Assembly (NCBI GenBank): GCA_963920635.1
Contig: OY987298.1
Coordinates: forward strand, 63,199,949-63,263,948
Direction: 5' to 3'
Length of the DNA: 64,000 bases
Source: Pseudeuparius sepicola
Taxonomy: Eukaryota > Arthropoda > Insecta > Coleoptera > Anthribidae
Below the pieces are notes generated by a model that saw only the letters and a program-made list of their open reading frames with translations, ran no database searches and had not been told where the DNA came from. The position numbers and the translations under genes are program-made. Of this stretch, positions 46,560 to 57,524 are shown in pieces. Position 1 is the stretch's first letter; every line of letters starts with the position of its first letter.

Positions 46560-47394
46560 TATTATTATTTTCTGAAGGGACACCCATGAATTTCATTTAC
46601 AAAAGAATTATTAATGCAGCAGTGAATCTTTACCTTATAATGACTTACTTTAGTGCCGATTTTTGCGCTTTTAATGACGATTTAAAAACCAATATTTTTT
46701 TCAAGTTACCGTCTAGCGAGTAATATAATATAAGCTCATCGAAAATATCGTCATAATCACAACTTATCAAACTAAACCTATAGGTAGGTACTTCCAGTTT
46801 CTGTTAATGTTAATGCCCGCTCAGCATGTGTCCTAGATTGCTGTTACCTAACCCAGCAATTTAGTACTAAATGCGTAAGAGTAGAATAAATTAGCCTATT
46901 TCTAGGTAGGCACTATTCCTAGTTTGAAACGGTTGCCAAGTCATTGTACTTTTTAGATAAATATTAGCGCGGTTCCCGTTTAAGATGGCCATTCCAAAAC
47001 ACTGTTTTACGCTAGCGTTATTTTCATAAAACCAGTCCACTTACCGTCAACCTGTTACGCGTTCTAGGTACTTTAAAGCCCACTGGTGCCTTTTAAGTAA
47101 ATTTCTAAATAAATAAACCATCACAGCTATATAATTATTTTATTATGAAGAGCGGTTATATATGCTTTCTTGTTTTTGGAAAAAGTGCGAAAATCTAGGC
47201 AACATCTGCATAACCACAAGTTTGTTTTGCATAATATATTCGCATATATATACTTATCTAATAATACTACTTAGATATACTTGATACTCTGACGTAATAT
47301 TGTTGGTGCCTTGTTTTCCTTCCAAAATTGTTTATATCTCCAATACAAATTCCACCAAGATGTGATGTGCGCGATAACGTAAGTTATACAGGAT
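46560..47394. other. AT-rich stretch, nothing recognised
   Basis: I see no gene. The string TTATACAGGATGTCGCC near 47388 marks the 5' border of the LINE fragment and resembles a transposon end. Confidence 0.35.
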
Positions 47395-48260
47395 GTCGCC
47401 CCGACCACATTAGTAGTACCACATTTGTCGTATGGAATTATGGGCTGGGGTGGAGTTCGCAATAATTAACTACAAAATTTAAATGTAATTCAGAAATGGA
47501 TACTAAAAATAATATTTCAGAAAAGAATAACATATCCTTCCGAACTACTGTATAGAGAGGGTGGTATATTTGATATTCGTCAGCTATTTTTCCAAAAAAC
47601 TTTGATATATGTAAATAGCGGTAAAATTCAGCTAGAAGATGTTGCTCATAACTACCCAACACGATATAGAGATACTAATTACAATGTTCCCAGAGCTATG
47701 AAGTCCATTGGACAAAAATACGCCAACCACCTTGCCCCAAAATTTATCAATATCTTACCAGAAGAAGTTAAATCAAAAATCGGAACAAGCGGGTTTAAGA
47801 AAAAAATTAAAGATTGGTTGAATGAAAACAATAGAGAAATTATTCATGCAATTATAAAAAATTAAAAAAAAAGGAAAGAAAGTTGTTAAATTCAAAAATA
47901 AACTTTATAAACCACGTGTACCTACCTGAATTTGACTTTACTAACATAATATGAATATACATTACTTACCGGCTTTTGACTTACTTACCTTAACATGACG
48001 CCAACCTGGATGTGACTGTGTGTTTGTGCCTCTGTCAGATGAATTCATTGCTTCTGCACAGTTTCTGCGATTTATTTGTATTTGCACTAACAATAGAAAA
48101 TCTGTGTATTATGTATTGCTTTCATTATATCACGCACAAACTGCTTATGTACAGTTTCTGTGATTTATTTGTTTTTATTTTAACAATAAGGAATTGTACC
48201 TCTGAATATTGTAATTTCAATTGTTTGATAAATAAAAACCTTATTATTATTATTATTATG
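47395..48260 (+). mobile_element. 5'-truncated non-LTR retrotransposon (LINE) ending in TTA repeats
   Basis: It contains the C-terminal end of a LINE reverse-transcriptase ORF, a 3' untranslated region of about 390 bp and a (TTA)n tail at 48240-48258. The 3' region holds an internal duplication (ACAGTTTCTGCGATTTATTT near 48058 and ACAGTTTCTGTGATTTATTT near 48150) and ends GATAAATAAAAACC before the TTA repeats. 5' truncation is the usual result of target-primed reverse transcription. The Ty3/gypsy element begins immediately after the tail, so the original 3' target duplication cannot be identified. Confidence 0.82.
47401..47865 (+). pseudogene. C-terminal end of a LINE reverse transcriptase ORF
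   Basis: Frame 1 reads LVVPHLSYGIMGWGGV, then a TAA at about 47461-47463, then continues open to the stop at 47863. The later part has KWILKIIF, YPSELLY, IFDIRQLFFQKTLIYV, LAPKFINILPEEVKS and FKKKIKDWL. The pattern YGI..WGG....L...Q..ILK, DIRQLF and LP..VK....FKK..K.WL is the familiar C-terminal region downstream of the RT domain in jockey/CR1-like elements. The catalytic RT motifs are absent because of the 5' truncation, and the internal stop confirms that it is not functional. Confidence 0.8.
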
Positions 48261-49181
48261 TGTAAACCGTGGTTTTATTTTTATTTTGTATTCTAAATAC
48301 CTATATTATATTCTTATTCGTAATATATTTTTTTAAGTGTAATTACCCATAATCTAAACCATTTCAATTATCAGTAACAATTAAATATCATCTAAACAAT
48401 AAATACTTCCAAAACAATAGTGTGCGCAAAAGTAAAAGCGCGCTACTGGATTCATACTGTGAGAGAGCAATCCTAAAATTGACCTGCTCAGTAATAATCG
48501 GCCGTCGCATGCATTAACACTTTGGGTACCCGCCGTCAAGTTGTTGTTGATTGAAGTGTGGTTTTCTGTGATTTTGAGATCGGGAAAAGTCCTGTTTCTC
48601 GAGGTGATGTTGATATGAATGATAGTGGTGCTTTTGATACACCTGGCTTTTATGAGTAAGTCCGTACAGATCTGTTACCGCACATTTGGTGCCGGCACAA
48701 TGGGTGCGAAAGCCTCTGTCCATTTTGGGGACGATAGCTTGTTCCTCGAGTGCTGACTGGTGAGATTAGAGGCCTCACCTGGGGCTCGATGACACGAATA
48801 AACATGTGGGGTGCCAGTACCGCACCCCGTGTCTAATTCGTTGGGATGCTTTACTGTTTAGCGGCAGTTGAGTATCCGGGGAAGCCTTTACTTATTTTAG
48901 GTGACACTAGCTAGTCGTCGAAGATATTATATGATAGTAAAAATCCGATATGACGGACGCATGGAGGTTAACCGGGAGTAAAGGGGCTAACAACCCCCGG
49001 TGAGTATACCATAATTTTATCAAGGTAGCAGGTCAGTAACTGTTGCTTTTGTCTTTTTCATATGCCCGAGTTTGTACAACAATATAAAGTATTTAGCCGT
49101 CGAGTGAATTTGCATTGTGAAGACCCGCTGATTGAGAGCCACTGACAAGGTAAATAATCTACATTTCAAATGATTTTTACA
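48261..49181 (+). repeat. 5' LTR
   Basis: It runs from TGTAAACCGTGG to AAATGATTTTTACA, with the short inverted ends TGTAAA/TTTACA. Inside are an AATAAA-containing AT-rich first third, a small hairpin GGGGTGCCAGTACCGCACCCC near 48808, and AACAACCCCCGG near 48990. It would contain promoter and polyadenylation signals, but I cannot place the transcription start exactly. Confidence 0.93.
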
Positions 49182-49804
49182 TTCAGGTGTGGGGTAAAAC
49201 AATCAATTCACTCGAATGGCATTTTCAAAAATTGTTAAATCCTAAGGTACCTAAATTGCCAAAAAACTTAATTAAAATTATGAACTCGTATACTGTTGAA
49301 ATTTAATCGTTGCCCGTGGGCCGCTGAAAGTAAACAACTTGGCGCGCTTGAGGAAAAGAGGCATAATACCCATTCAGTTATCGACAAAATAAGAGTTCTA
49401 GTTTATATAATAACCGATTGAATGCCACCTTAGTCTTCAAGACTAATGAAATATAATATTTGGGTTATAAAGACGAGACTAAAAGCCCAATGATTAAAAG
49501 TGTTAAGACTGACTTATAAAAGAACTTTGTCGGGGCGACGGATTTTATTTTAACCAGTTAGTATGCTATCCGTTCGTATTACGATACGCAGTAGCCAAGT
49601 CGTGAAGTGATATACCTACTGTCTCTTGTTTGCGGAGTTAAGTTAGTTCTAGACTTTTAACTTGTTTTGAGTTTTTTTTACCTGACATAAGAAAACTTGA
49701 GGTAAGTTTACATTGTTGTTAGGTATATCATCTTGTGGTGGAACGATTTATGTTTTATAATTTATTTAAATATGCAACAAGTACAGTGCGCGTTTGGTTT
49801 AAGG
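49182..49804 (+). other. Leader of the LTR element (5' untranslated region)
   Basis: A stretch of about 620 bp between the LTR and the preferred gag start. It begins TTCAGGTGTGGGGTAAAAC, where the primer-binding site should be; a canonical site is not recognisable. An in-frame ATG at 49733 and another at 49772 precede the preferred start. No other coding feature is seen. Confidence 0.6.
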
Positions 49805-50773
49805 ATGGCGCAGGAAAATCGTATGGTTGTCCAAAAAAGAAAAAGGATTTGCGTGATAGAATCCTCTTCAGATGAAGAAGATTCAGTGCCTACCACCAGC
49901 TCAGTAGATCCAACCAATGACGAAAACATTATTTCTGAGTTGGCAGGGATGGTTAAAAATTTAGTGAGGACGATTGAATTACAAACAACTGGCAAAAGAG
50001 TTGTTCATGAAGAGACCAACTTTCGAGCTAATATTGTACCTGTATTCAATCCGGAAGATCAAGGACAAACTGTAGAAAGATGGTGCGACAGAATCGACGA
50101 ACTCCGAAGTCTTTACAACTGGAGCGACGAACGAACGAACTACAACGCTTTACTAAAACTGGAGGGACTTGCTAAGACATGGTATCAGAGCCTACCGACT
50201 ATTAGTTTCACCTGGGAAGAATGGAAATTAAAATTGAAATCAGTTTTTCCCTCTAGGCGTGATTTTTCCCAACGTCTACAAGAAATGATGCAGCGTACCA
50301 AACGAAGGCACGAGTCTTACATAACCTATTATTATGAAAAGGAAGCATTATTGAACCAATGCAAGATAGTTGGAGCAGATGCAGTCTCATGTCTGATAAG
50401 TGGAATCCCAGACCCAACGATACAAGCGGCTGCTCGAGCAAAGGATTGTGTAACTTGTGAAGCTTTGCTCAATTTCCTCCGGACTTGCGAGATGTCACCA
50501 CCTGGCACTTCTGGCCAAGCACATCAAATTACCTACAGAAGTAACAAACCATCAACTAATGTAAAACAATTTGGAAAAAGACAACTCTTTAAGGCCAAGG
50601 AACGAGTCGTTTGTTTTAAATGCCAGGGCAAAGGACACCGAGCAACAGAATGTAGAAGGTCAAATTTAAAATGTTTCAACTGCCAACGCTTTGGGCATCG
50701 AGCTCAAGACTGTACAAGCCGACAACCCCAGAATGACCAAAAGGGCGGACCTACCACCGAAAGAGTTTTGTGA
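49805..50773 (+). CDS. Gag polyprotein of the Ty3/gypsy element
   Basis: This is the structural protein that would form the cytoplasmic virus-like particle and package the RNA. I chose the ATG at 49805 because AAGGATGGC has A at -3 and G at +4; the frame also stays open to ATGs at 49733 and 49772. The order is a basic, serine/acidic N-terminus (SSSDEED), a retrotransposon-gag domain with WCDRIDELRSLYNW and TWEEWKLKLKSVFPS in about the middle third, and then two CCHC knuckles, CFKCQGKGHRATEC (from about residue 270) and CFNCQRFGHRAQDC (from about 290). Each fits CX2CX4HX4C and would bind nucleic acid. It ends with TGA at 50771-50773 in the context TGA-CTAG, in frame with the downstream pol. 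Confidence 0.93.
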   Translation: MAQENRMVVQKRKRICVIESSSDEEDSVPTTSSVDPTNDENIISELAGMVKNLVRTIELQTTGKRVVHEETNFRANIVPVFNPEDQGQTVERWCDRIDELRSLYNWSDERTNYNALLKLEGLAKTWYQSLPTISFTWEEWKLKLKSVFPSRRDFSQRLQEMMQRTKRRHESYITYYYEKEALLNQCKIVGADAVSCLISGIPDPTIQAAARAKDCVTCEALLNFLRTCEMSPPGTSGQAHQITYRSNKPSTNVKQFGKRQLFKAKERVVCFKCQGKGHRATECRRSNLKCFNCQRFGHRAQDCTSRQPQNDQKGGPTTERVL

Positions 50774-51973
50774 CTAGAAACCCAAACCAACAAAAAGTAC
50801 TTTAAGAATATTCTTGTCAACAATACGCCTCTCCGTGGTTTTGTGGATTTTGGATCAAGCTGTAATCTTATTCGGTTGACTGATGCCAAACGACTTGATC
50901 CCAAAATTTCTACGGATTGTGACGTCATAATAAAAGGATATGGTCCGAATTATAGTAAGGCTTTGGGCAAAATACAGCTAGACATCAAGATAGATGACGT
51001 CAAACGCTCAGTGAATGCTCTTGTGGTTCCAGATGATCTCCACGAAATACCAATTTTAGTAGGTCAACCATTTACTGAACAGCCGGGTTTACTGGTACTA
51101 AAGGATAACCAAGAATTAAAATTTATTGAACAAAATCCCAAAGTAAACCCAAAGAAAATAGCACTCTGGTTAACAGACTCGGTTTTGATTCCTGCGAATT
51201 ACGTGGCTAACTTGCCCGTGTATAGTAAGGAACCGTTTGAAGGAGATTTGTTAGTGGATGCTTGCTGTAGATCTCAACCTGGATGTGAGTATGCTATACC
51301 TCGAGTACTGATTCACGTTACTAAAGATACAGCTACCATATTACCTATACTCAATCTTTCTGGAAAGGATCTTACGCTAAATTCAAAACACCCAATAGCA
51401 CGTGGGTTTACATGTGAACTTGACTACAGAAACTACCAAGAAAACGTACTAACTGTTGAAATAGGTAAAATACCTCCACTTAAGGAAGAAAATATTAATA
51501 TCGGAATCACTGACTCAGCAATGCGCACAGAATTGCTTAGTTTACTGCAAGAATTTCGTGATCTGTTTGGAGACAAACCTGAAGATCTTGGTATGGCAAA
51601 ATCGGCACAGATTGAAATAAAATTAACAGACGATAAACCATTCACCTATCGGCCTTATCGAATGGCGGAAGCAGAAAAGGAGAAAGTAAGAACCATAATC
51701 TCAGAGTTGTTAGGTGCAGGAATTATTCGGGAGTCTATGTCTTCATATGCTTCTCCAGTGCTGTTAGTGAAGAAAAAGAATGGAGAAGATCGCATGTGCA
51801 TTGACTATCGGAAATTAAACATGAAAACTCTTAAGCAAAAATTCCCTTTGCCTAGGATCGATGACCAAATCGATAGATTAAGTGGGTGTAGCGTTTTCAC
51901 TAGTTTAGATCTAACCTCCGGCTACCATCAGATTCCAGTGGAAGAAATAGTAAGCCTTACACTTCGTTTGTGA
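50774..51973 (+). pseudogene. Pol part 1: protease and N-terminal reverse transcriptase
   Basis: This segment continues gag's frame directly after the gag TGA, with no other stop until 51971. The protease core is FVDFGSSCNLI near 50838; the active site is normally DTG or DSG, so DFG is unusual and may be inactive. RT begins with KPFTYRPYRMAEAEKEKV, then ASPVLLVKKKNG, R.CIDYRKLN and FTSLDLTSGYHQI, the last carrying the first catalytic aspartate. At about 51945 one base is lost or gained: the correct continuation (PYTSFVTT) appears in the neighbouring frame, and this frame runs into TGA at 51971. There is no own start codon; expression would need readthrough of the gag stop. Confidence 0.88.
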
Positions 51974-53512
51974 CCACCGAATGACCGTATGCCGTTTGGT
52001 CTTTGCAATGCCCCAGCAGTATTTCAACGTTTGATGAACAGAATTTTGGGACCTTACCGAGATATTGCTGCGGTATATTTGGACGATGTCGTGATTCCTA
52101 GCAAGACATGCAAAGAAAACTTAAATAGTCTACGCCTTGTACTTAATACTTTCCGCAACGAAAACCTAACGTTAAATCTTAAGAAATGTGTATTTTTGTC
52201 CTCATCGATCAACTATCTGGGATTTGAAATTGACGAGTTAGGCGTACGACCTGGACAAGGAAGAATTGAAGCAGTGAGACAGTTTCCACCACCCAAAAAT
52301 GTTAAGAACATTCGCCAATTCTTAGGCTTAACTGGTTACTTTAGAAAATTTGTTAAAGATTACGCTTCAATTGTTAAACCACTAACGTTGCTCACTCGTA
52401 AGGATTGTATCTGGAAGTGGGAAGAACAGGAAGATAATGCATTCAGAAGTTTGAAAGCGAAGCTTACAGAACGTCCAATTTTAGCTTTGTATGATGTTAA
52501 CGCACGAACAGAAGTGCATACAGATGCGAGTCAGAGTGGAATTGCAGGAATTTTACTCCAGGAACATCACAGTCAATTGCGACCCGTAGCTTACTATAGC
52601 CGCCATACAAATAGCGCAGAAAGCCGATACCACTCATACGAATTAGAAACACTGGCGGTAGTCGAGACTCTACTTAAATTCAGGGTGTATCTACTTGGGA
52701 TAACATTCAAAGTGATAACAGACTGCAATGCCCTTAAAACTGCCAGTGCCAAAAGAGACCTAGTACCTCGAATAGCACGTTGGTGGCTTCAACTTCAAGA
52801 ATATACGTTCACCGTCGAATACAGACCAGGTTGCCGTATGCAGCATGTAGACGCATTAAGCAGAAACCCATGTGGAAGTGAGGTAGCACCACCAGAAAAT
52901 ATCGTCTTAAAGATCGAAGAAGTGGATTGGATTTTATCTGCCCAACTAAGCGACGAGAAGATTAAATTTATTCGGAAAGTATTATCAAAACCCCCAGAGA
53001 CGGACTACGACAAAAATATATACAAGAACTACGCACTCAGAAATGGAAGGGTATATCGAATAACAGTATTGGGCGTTCAGTGGGTTGTCCCACAGGGTTT
53101 CAGAAATCAAGTGGTACGGTGGGCTCATGATGACGCCGGACACTACGCTTGCGAAAAGACACTGAAAAACTTGTGCCAAAAATACTGGTTTCCACGGATG
53201 CGGGAATATGTAGAGAAGTATATCGCCAGCTGTATACCATGCCTTTACAACAAGCTACCATCTGGTCGCCGTGAAGGTTACCTTCATCCTATTGCAAAAA
53301 CACCTATTCCATTTCACACCGTGCACATTGATCATTTAGGACCATTTCAAAAGACAGCAAAAGGAAACATGTTTTTTGATAGTTACCATAGACGCTTTTA
53401 CAAAATACGTTTTGTTAAAGCCAGTAAGATCGACGAAAACTGGACCTGTAATAACTCAACTAGAATACATGTGCAAGACGTTTGGGCTGCCGACACGCAT
53501 TATAACAGATAG
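51974..53512 (+). pseudogene. Pol part 2: RT palm/thumb, RNase H, integrase zinc finger
   Basis: After a small deletion removes the usual residues before RMPFGL, the original frame resumes (first ATG at 51989). RT continues with MPFGLCNAPAVFQRLMN and VYLDDVVI, the two-aspartate catalytic motif, then NLTLNLKKC and YLGFEID. RNase H shows TDAS, ELETLAVV, ITDCNALK and HVDALSR, with the acidic residues expected of the active site. The integrase N-terminal zinc-binding region follows (HDDAGHYACEKTLK ... CIPC). The frame then shifts at a T6 tract (53372-53377), and the last about 45 codons to 53512 are out-of-frame, ending before any integrase catalytic motif. Confidence 0.9.
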
Positions 53513-54215
53513 AGGAACTGCATTTACTTCAAAAATTTTCAAGAAATTTTGCCTACGGCACAACATTCAACTCATCCTCAACGCAGTTGCTACACCTCGG
53601 GCCAACGGTCAGGTCGAAAGGCTCAATAGAACTATTCTAAATGCTCGCGCTACTACGAGTGATACTGAAGATAACTGGGATTGTCACGTTGATAGTATTC
53701 AGTTTGCAATTAATGATACCGTCCACCAAATTACGGGGAAATCCCCAAATCAACTTTTAATGGGATATTCTCCACGAGCCAAAAATGACATTTTACCTGT
53801 GGAGCTTGACTTTTCTGTCATGACAAGGGACATGAATTCTTCTAGGGAAGAAGCTTCCAAAAAAATAAAAGAAAATCAAATTAAACAAAAAGAAAGTTTC
53901 GACAAAAGGAGAAAGAAAGCCAAAGCATATAGAACTGGTGACCTTGTGCTCATAATGAAGAATGCTCAAACAGATGGCAAGAGTAAAAAATTAAGGCCCA
54001 AATATGCCGGTCCAATGGTAATCATCGAAGTGCTGCCCAACGACAGATATAGAGTGCAGGATATGCCATCATCTACACGAAGTGCTACAAAAAAATATGA
54101 TAATATTGTAGCAGTTGATCGGATGAAGCCTTGGATCCCACCGGGCGGGGTTTCTGATGATACCGACGATCATAGTGGGGAAGATGGTGTGCCCTTAACT
54201 ACTGATTCAGATTAA
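53376..54215 (+). pseudogene. Pol part 3: integrase catalytic core and C-terminus
   Basis: The integrase continues in the +1 frame relative to part 2. It shows IVTIDAFTKYVLLKPV with the first catalytic Asp, then IITDRGTAFTSKIF with the second, and ATPRANGQVERLNRT with the Glu, completing the D,D,E triad. The C-terminal part has TGDLVL and LRPKYAGPMVIIEVLPNDRY, which corresponds to the GPY/F-type module of Ty3/gypsy integrases. An acidic tail ends at the TAA before 54216. The listed start is a TTG within the overlap, not a real initiation site; this is the downstream half of a frameshifted polyprotein. Confidence 0.92.
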
Positions 54216-54261
54216 TTCAGACTAGGTTGCGAGGACGCAACATTTTTTCAGGTTGGCCGAA

Positions 54262-55149
54262 TGTAAACCGTGGTTTTATTTTTATTTTGTATTCTAAATA
54301 CCTATATTATATTCTTATTCGTAATATATTTTTTTAAGTGTAATTACCCATAATCTAAACCATTTCAATTATCAGTAACAATTAAATATCATCTAAACAA
54401 TAAATACTTCCAAAACAATAGTGTGCGCAAAAGTACAAGCGCTCTACTGGATTCATACTGTGAGAGAGCAATCCTAAAATTGACCTGCTCAGTAATAATC
54501 GGCCGTCGCATGCATTAACACTTTGGGTACCCGCCGTCAAGTTGTTGTTGATTGAAGTGTGGTTTTCTGTGATTTTGAGATCGGGAAAAGTCCTGTTTCT
54601 CGAGGTGATGTTGATATGAATCATAGTGGTGCTTTTGATACACCTGGCTTTTATGAGTAAGTCCGTACAGATCTGTTACCGCACATTTGGTGCCGGCACA
54701 ATGGGTGCTGACTGGTGAGATTAGAGGCCTCACCTGGGGCTCGATGACACGAATAAACATGTGGGGTGCCAGTACCGCACCCCGTGTCTAATTCGTTGGG
54801 ATGCTTTACTGTTTAGCGGCAGTTGAGTATCCGGGGAAGCCTTTACTTATTTTAGGTGACACTAGCTAGTCGTCGAAGATATTATATGATAGTAAAATGC
54901 TAAGAAAGATATCCGATATGACGGACGCATGGAGGTTAACCGGGAGTAAAGGGGCTAACAACCCCCGGTGAGTATACCATAATTTTATCAAGGTAGCAGG
55001 TCAGTAACTGTTGCTTTTGTCTTTTTCATATGCCCGAGTTTGTACAACAATATAAAGTATTTAGCCGTCGAGTGAATTTGCATTGTGAAGACCCGCTGAT
55101 TGAGAGCCACTGACAAGGTAAATAATCTACATTTCAAATGATTTTTACA
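54262..55149 (+). repeat. 3' LTR
   Basis: This is the same as the 5' LTR except for three substitutions (all in the first 360 bp), loss of 46 bp between two GTGC copies (after about 54709), and 13 extra bases near 54896-54910 (TGCTAAGAAAGAT). The right border ATTTTTACA at 55149 is followed by TGTGGGC. Confidence 0.93.
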
Positions 55150-57524
55150 TGTGGGCAATAGATGGGGAGTTGGTAGATTTCGCAAACAAGTCACAACTTT
55201 ATATAAGTTTTCTTAATAGATATTCGCACTAAAGGGGATGAGATGAATTCCACCAAGTCTATATTAATTTTCGGATAGTTTGCATATAGTTGATTCACAT
55301 GATTTCGAATTTTAGGATATTCCTAACTTCAAAACCTTTTGGTGGTGATAATTTTTAAAATTTGAAGATGCACCTCATATTACTTATTACTTTTTACTTT
55401 ATTACAAATAAAAAGTACTCTTGTTTTCATCTGAAAACCCAACCGTTTTTAAGAAAAATTGCACCAAAATGATTTTGATGCGCAATTGAACTACAAGAGA
55501 TTGAGCTAAAGTATAGGAACTTAAAATTAGAGTTTTGCAACTTTCTTGGAGAATATAATGATGATTCCTCTGCAAAACAACTAGCGCAGTGGTTGATTTC
55601 GGCGATTGCGACTGACAGATATCTTAAGTAAATCACCCTAAATTTGTTGTAATAAAAAGCTAGCAAAAAGCAAAAAGTTTTGAGGTTAGGGATATTGCAA
55701 GTTCTTTAGATCGGAGCCTCGATTGGAGCCCTCTTCAGTGTTAAACAAAGAAATGTTATTTCACGTCTTCCCTTCAGGGGCCATAGATCGGCAGAGAATC
55801 CCTTAGGAAGAAATCTTATTGGCATTTTTTACGAGATCTATCAGCACTTCAGTCATTGCTTACATGTTTCGGAACGCCCTGTATATGGTTATATTGATTA
55901 AATCTTATGATCTGCCATTCTCCAGGCAATAGGAGATTAGTATATATAGGCATTTAGTTGTATAAGTAAGGAGATTTCGGTTCTTATTGCAAAATATAAA
56001 ATAATATAGCTTCCTCTCAAAATTGTTCCATATTATAGTGTAGTATGAAGAATGCGTTGCCTCTTATAGGTTATGCGTGATTTTTTTAAAAACGTGCCCT
56101 CGTACCCCACCCCATTCTATAGGAAATTGTTTTTAGATCAACATCCGAAACTAAACACGGAATGATTTCTGGCAGTTTTTATGCAAATATCAAGCGCGCA
56201 ATGTGAAACGCTGATACATAATTTCACCCTAAACAAAAAAGTCGACTGGCAGTTCTAATAACAACAAACAACATAAATTCTTAACTTTTCGGCAACAACC
56301 ACGGTCACAGCTTCCTGGTATTCCTTGTCGGTAAATGGCATAGAGGACATACAACCAAGACAAAATCGAACCTATCGAACAAACATATTATCAGCTCTAT
56401 CGAAGCCGGGACATTGCCTTATTTACCCAACGATATCTTCGATCCGTTCTTCGGCTGAAAGCACAACTCTCGCGCTACACCTCGGAGGTGACGCCGGTTT
56501 TCCGCGAAAATCCCGTCGCGTCACCGATGCCGTGAGCTCGCGCCGTTATCAACTTCGATGGTATTAAGCAAATTTGGCCCGAGATAGAGAACTGTTTGCT
56601 TGCTCGGTGTGTAAACCGACCCGGGGCACAGGATGTGCGCATGCAGGTATACAGGTGAGATGATATGAATAGAATACAGCGGGCCCGAGTTCTTTTGTTC
56701 GATCCGGAGACCAAACTGGATCGTGGATCGCTTTTGTATGGCGGTTTGGGGCCCACTGAAAAATGCGCGCTTTTGCGGCCATTGTGTCGATATACTTCGG
56801 ACAGAGTCGAATTAATGAATAGGTGTTATCAGGAGTGGTCTGCGGACAGGGTATATGAGACTAGATACCAGCACGACCACGTCTATACAAACAGAAAAAT
56901 CAACGGAATATTATACCTTAACTTCAGTAAGTCAGACATCTCTCGGGTCGCCTGTTGTTGTTTCCTTAAAGTGACCAGAGGAGATGCCCTAATAAACCGC
57001 CATATAACAATTATTTCGACAATAATATTATTTTACCCCTAAGCTAAGAGAGTGTCGTGCTGTTCAATACTGATCATAGAAGAATGATTCTTCTATGATA
57101 CTGATTTACTAATACTTCAACTGTGATATCATTAAACAAGTAAACTGCATTTATAAAATAATTCGCATATTACTGCTTCCCATACGACAATTCAATTAGT
57201 TCCGTTAGTATAATAAAGACTCTACGTGCGTAAAAACTGTTGCTTGTTATGCATGCAAATTTATACCGTTTTATGATTGAACGGTACCATTAAAGCTAAT
57301 AATATTATGTGTCATTAAAATATATTATTCCTGTAGTTTTTAATATGTTTTTGTGGAAGAATCACGCGCGACCACGTATAGAGGCGAAATAGGCAATTAG
57401 TAATACGTTCGGAATAGTAGTCATCCAGTTTAATTAGAAATTGATGACTAAAAATCGGCAAGAATTTCAACGTATGAAATATTTCTTGACACAATAATTC
57501 TTGTTCCGGATAAATAAAAAAATA
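55150..57524. other. Unique stretch after the LTR element
   Basis: There is AT-rich DNA to about 56280, with a CGCCCTGTATATGG end-like string near 55873. The part at 56320-56830 is of more balanced composition, with open frames on both strands (125 codons at 56665-57042), but no protein domain is recognised and no splice-site pattern convinces me. A perfect small hairpin (TCATAGAAGAATGATTCTTC with its complement) lies near 57070-57096. Confidence 0.3.

Larger units (their letters stand above)
48261..55149 (+). mobile_element. Ty3/gypsy LTR retrotransposon, nearly complete
   Basis: LTRs (921 and 888 bp) flank gag and a protease-RT-RNase H-integrase pol in gypsy order; there is no env. The LTRs start TGTAAACC and end TTTTTACA. 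They differ by three substitutions, a 46-bp deletion in the 3' copy and a 13-bp insertion/deletion, so the insertion is recent. No perfect target duplication is seen: TATG lies before and TGTG after. The region just after the 5' LTR (TCAGGTGTGGGG) faintly resembles the 3' part of a tRNA-Leu primer-binding site, but no perfect site starting TGG abuts the LTR. The polypurine tract is also poor (AGGTTGGCCGAA before the 3' LTR). Three pol-region stops or frame breaks make the copy non-autonomous unless the first is read through. Confidence 0.95.

Noticed and set aside
54216..54261. Possible env or additional ORF after pol
   Set aside because: Only 46 bases separate the integrase stop from the 3' LTR, so there is no room for an envelope gene.
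56665..57042. 125-codon open frame with nearby CAGGTGAG splice-donor-like strings
   Set aside because: No domain is recognised, no matching acceptor-exon structure could be built, and donor-like strings are common by chance.
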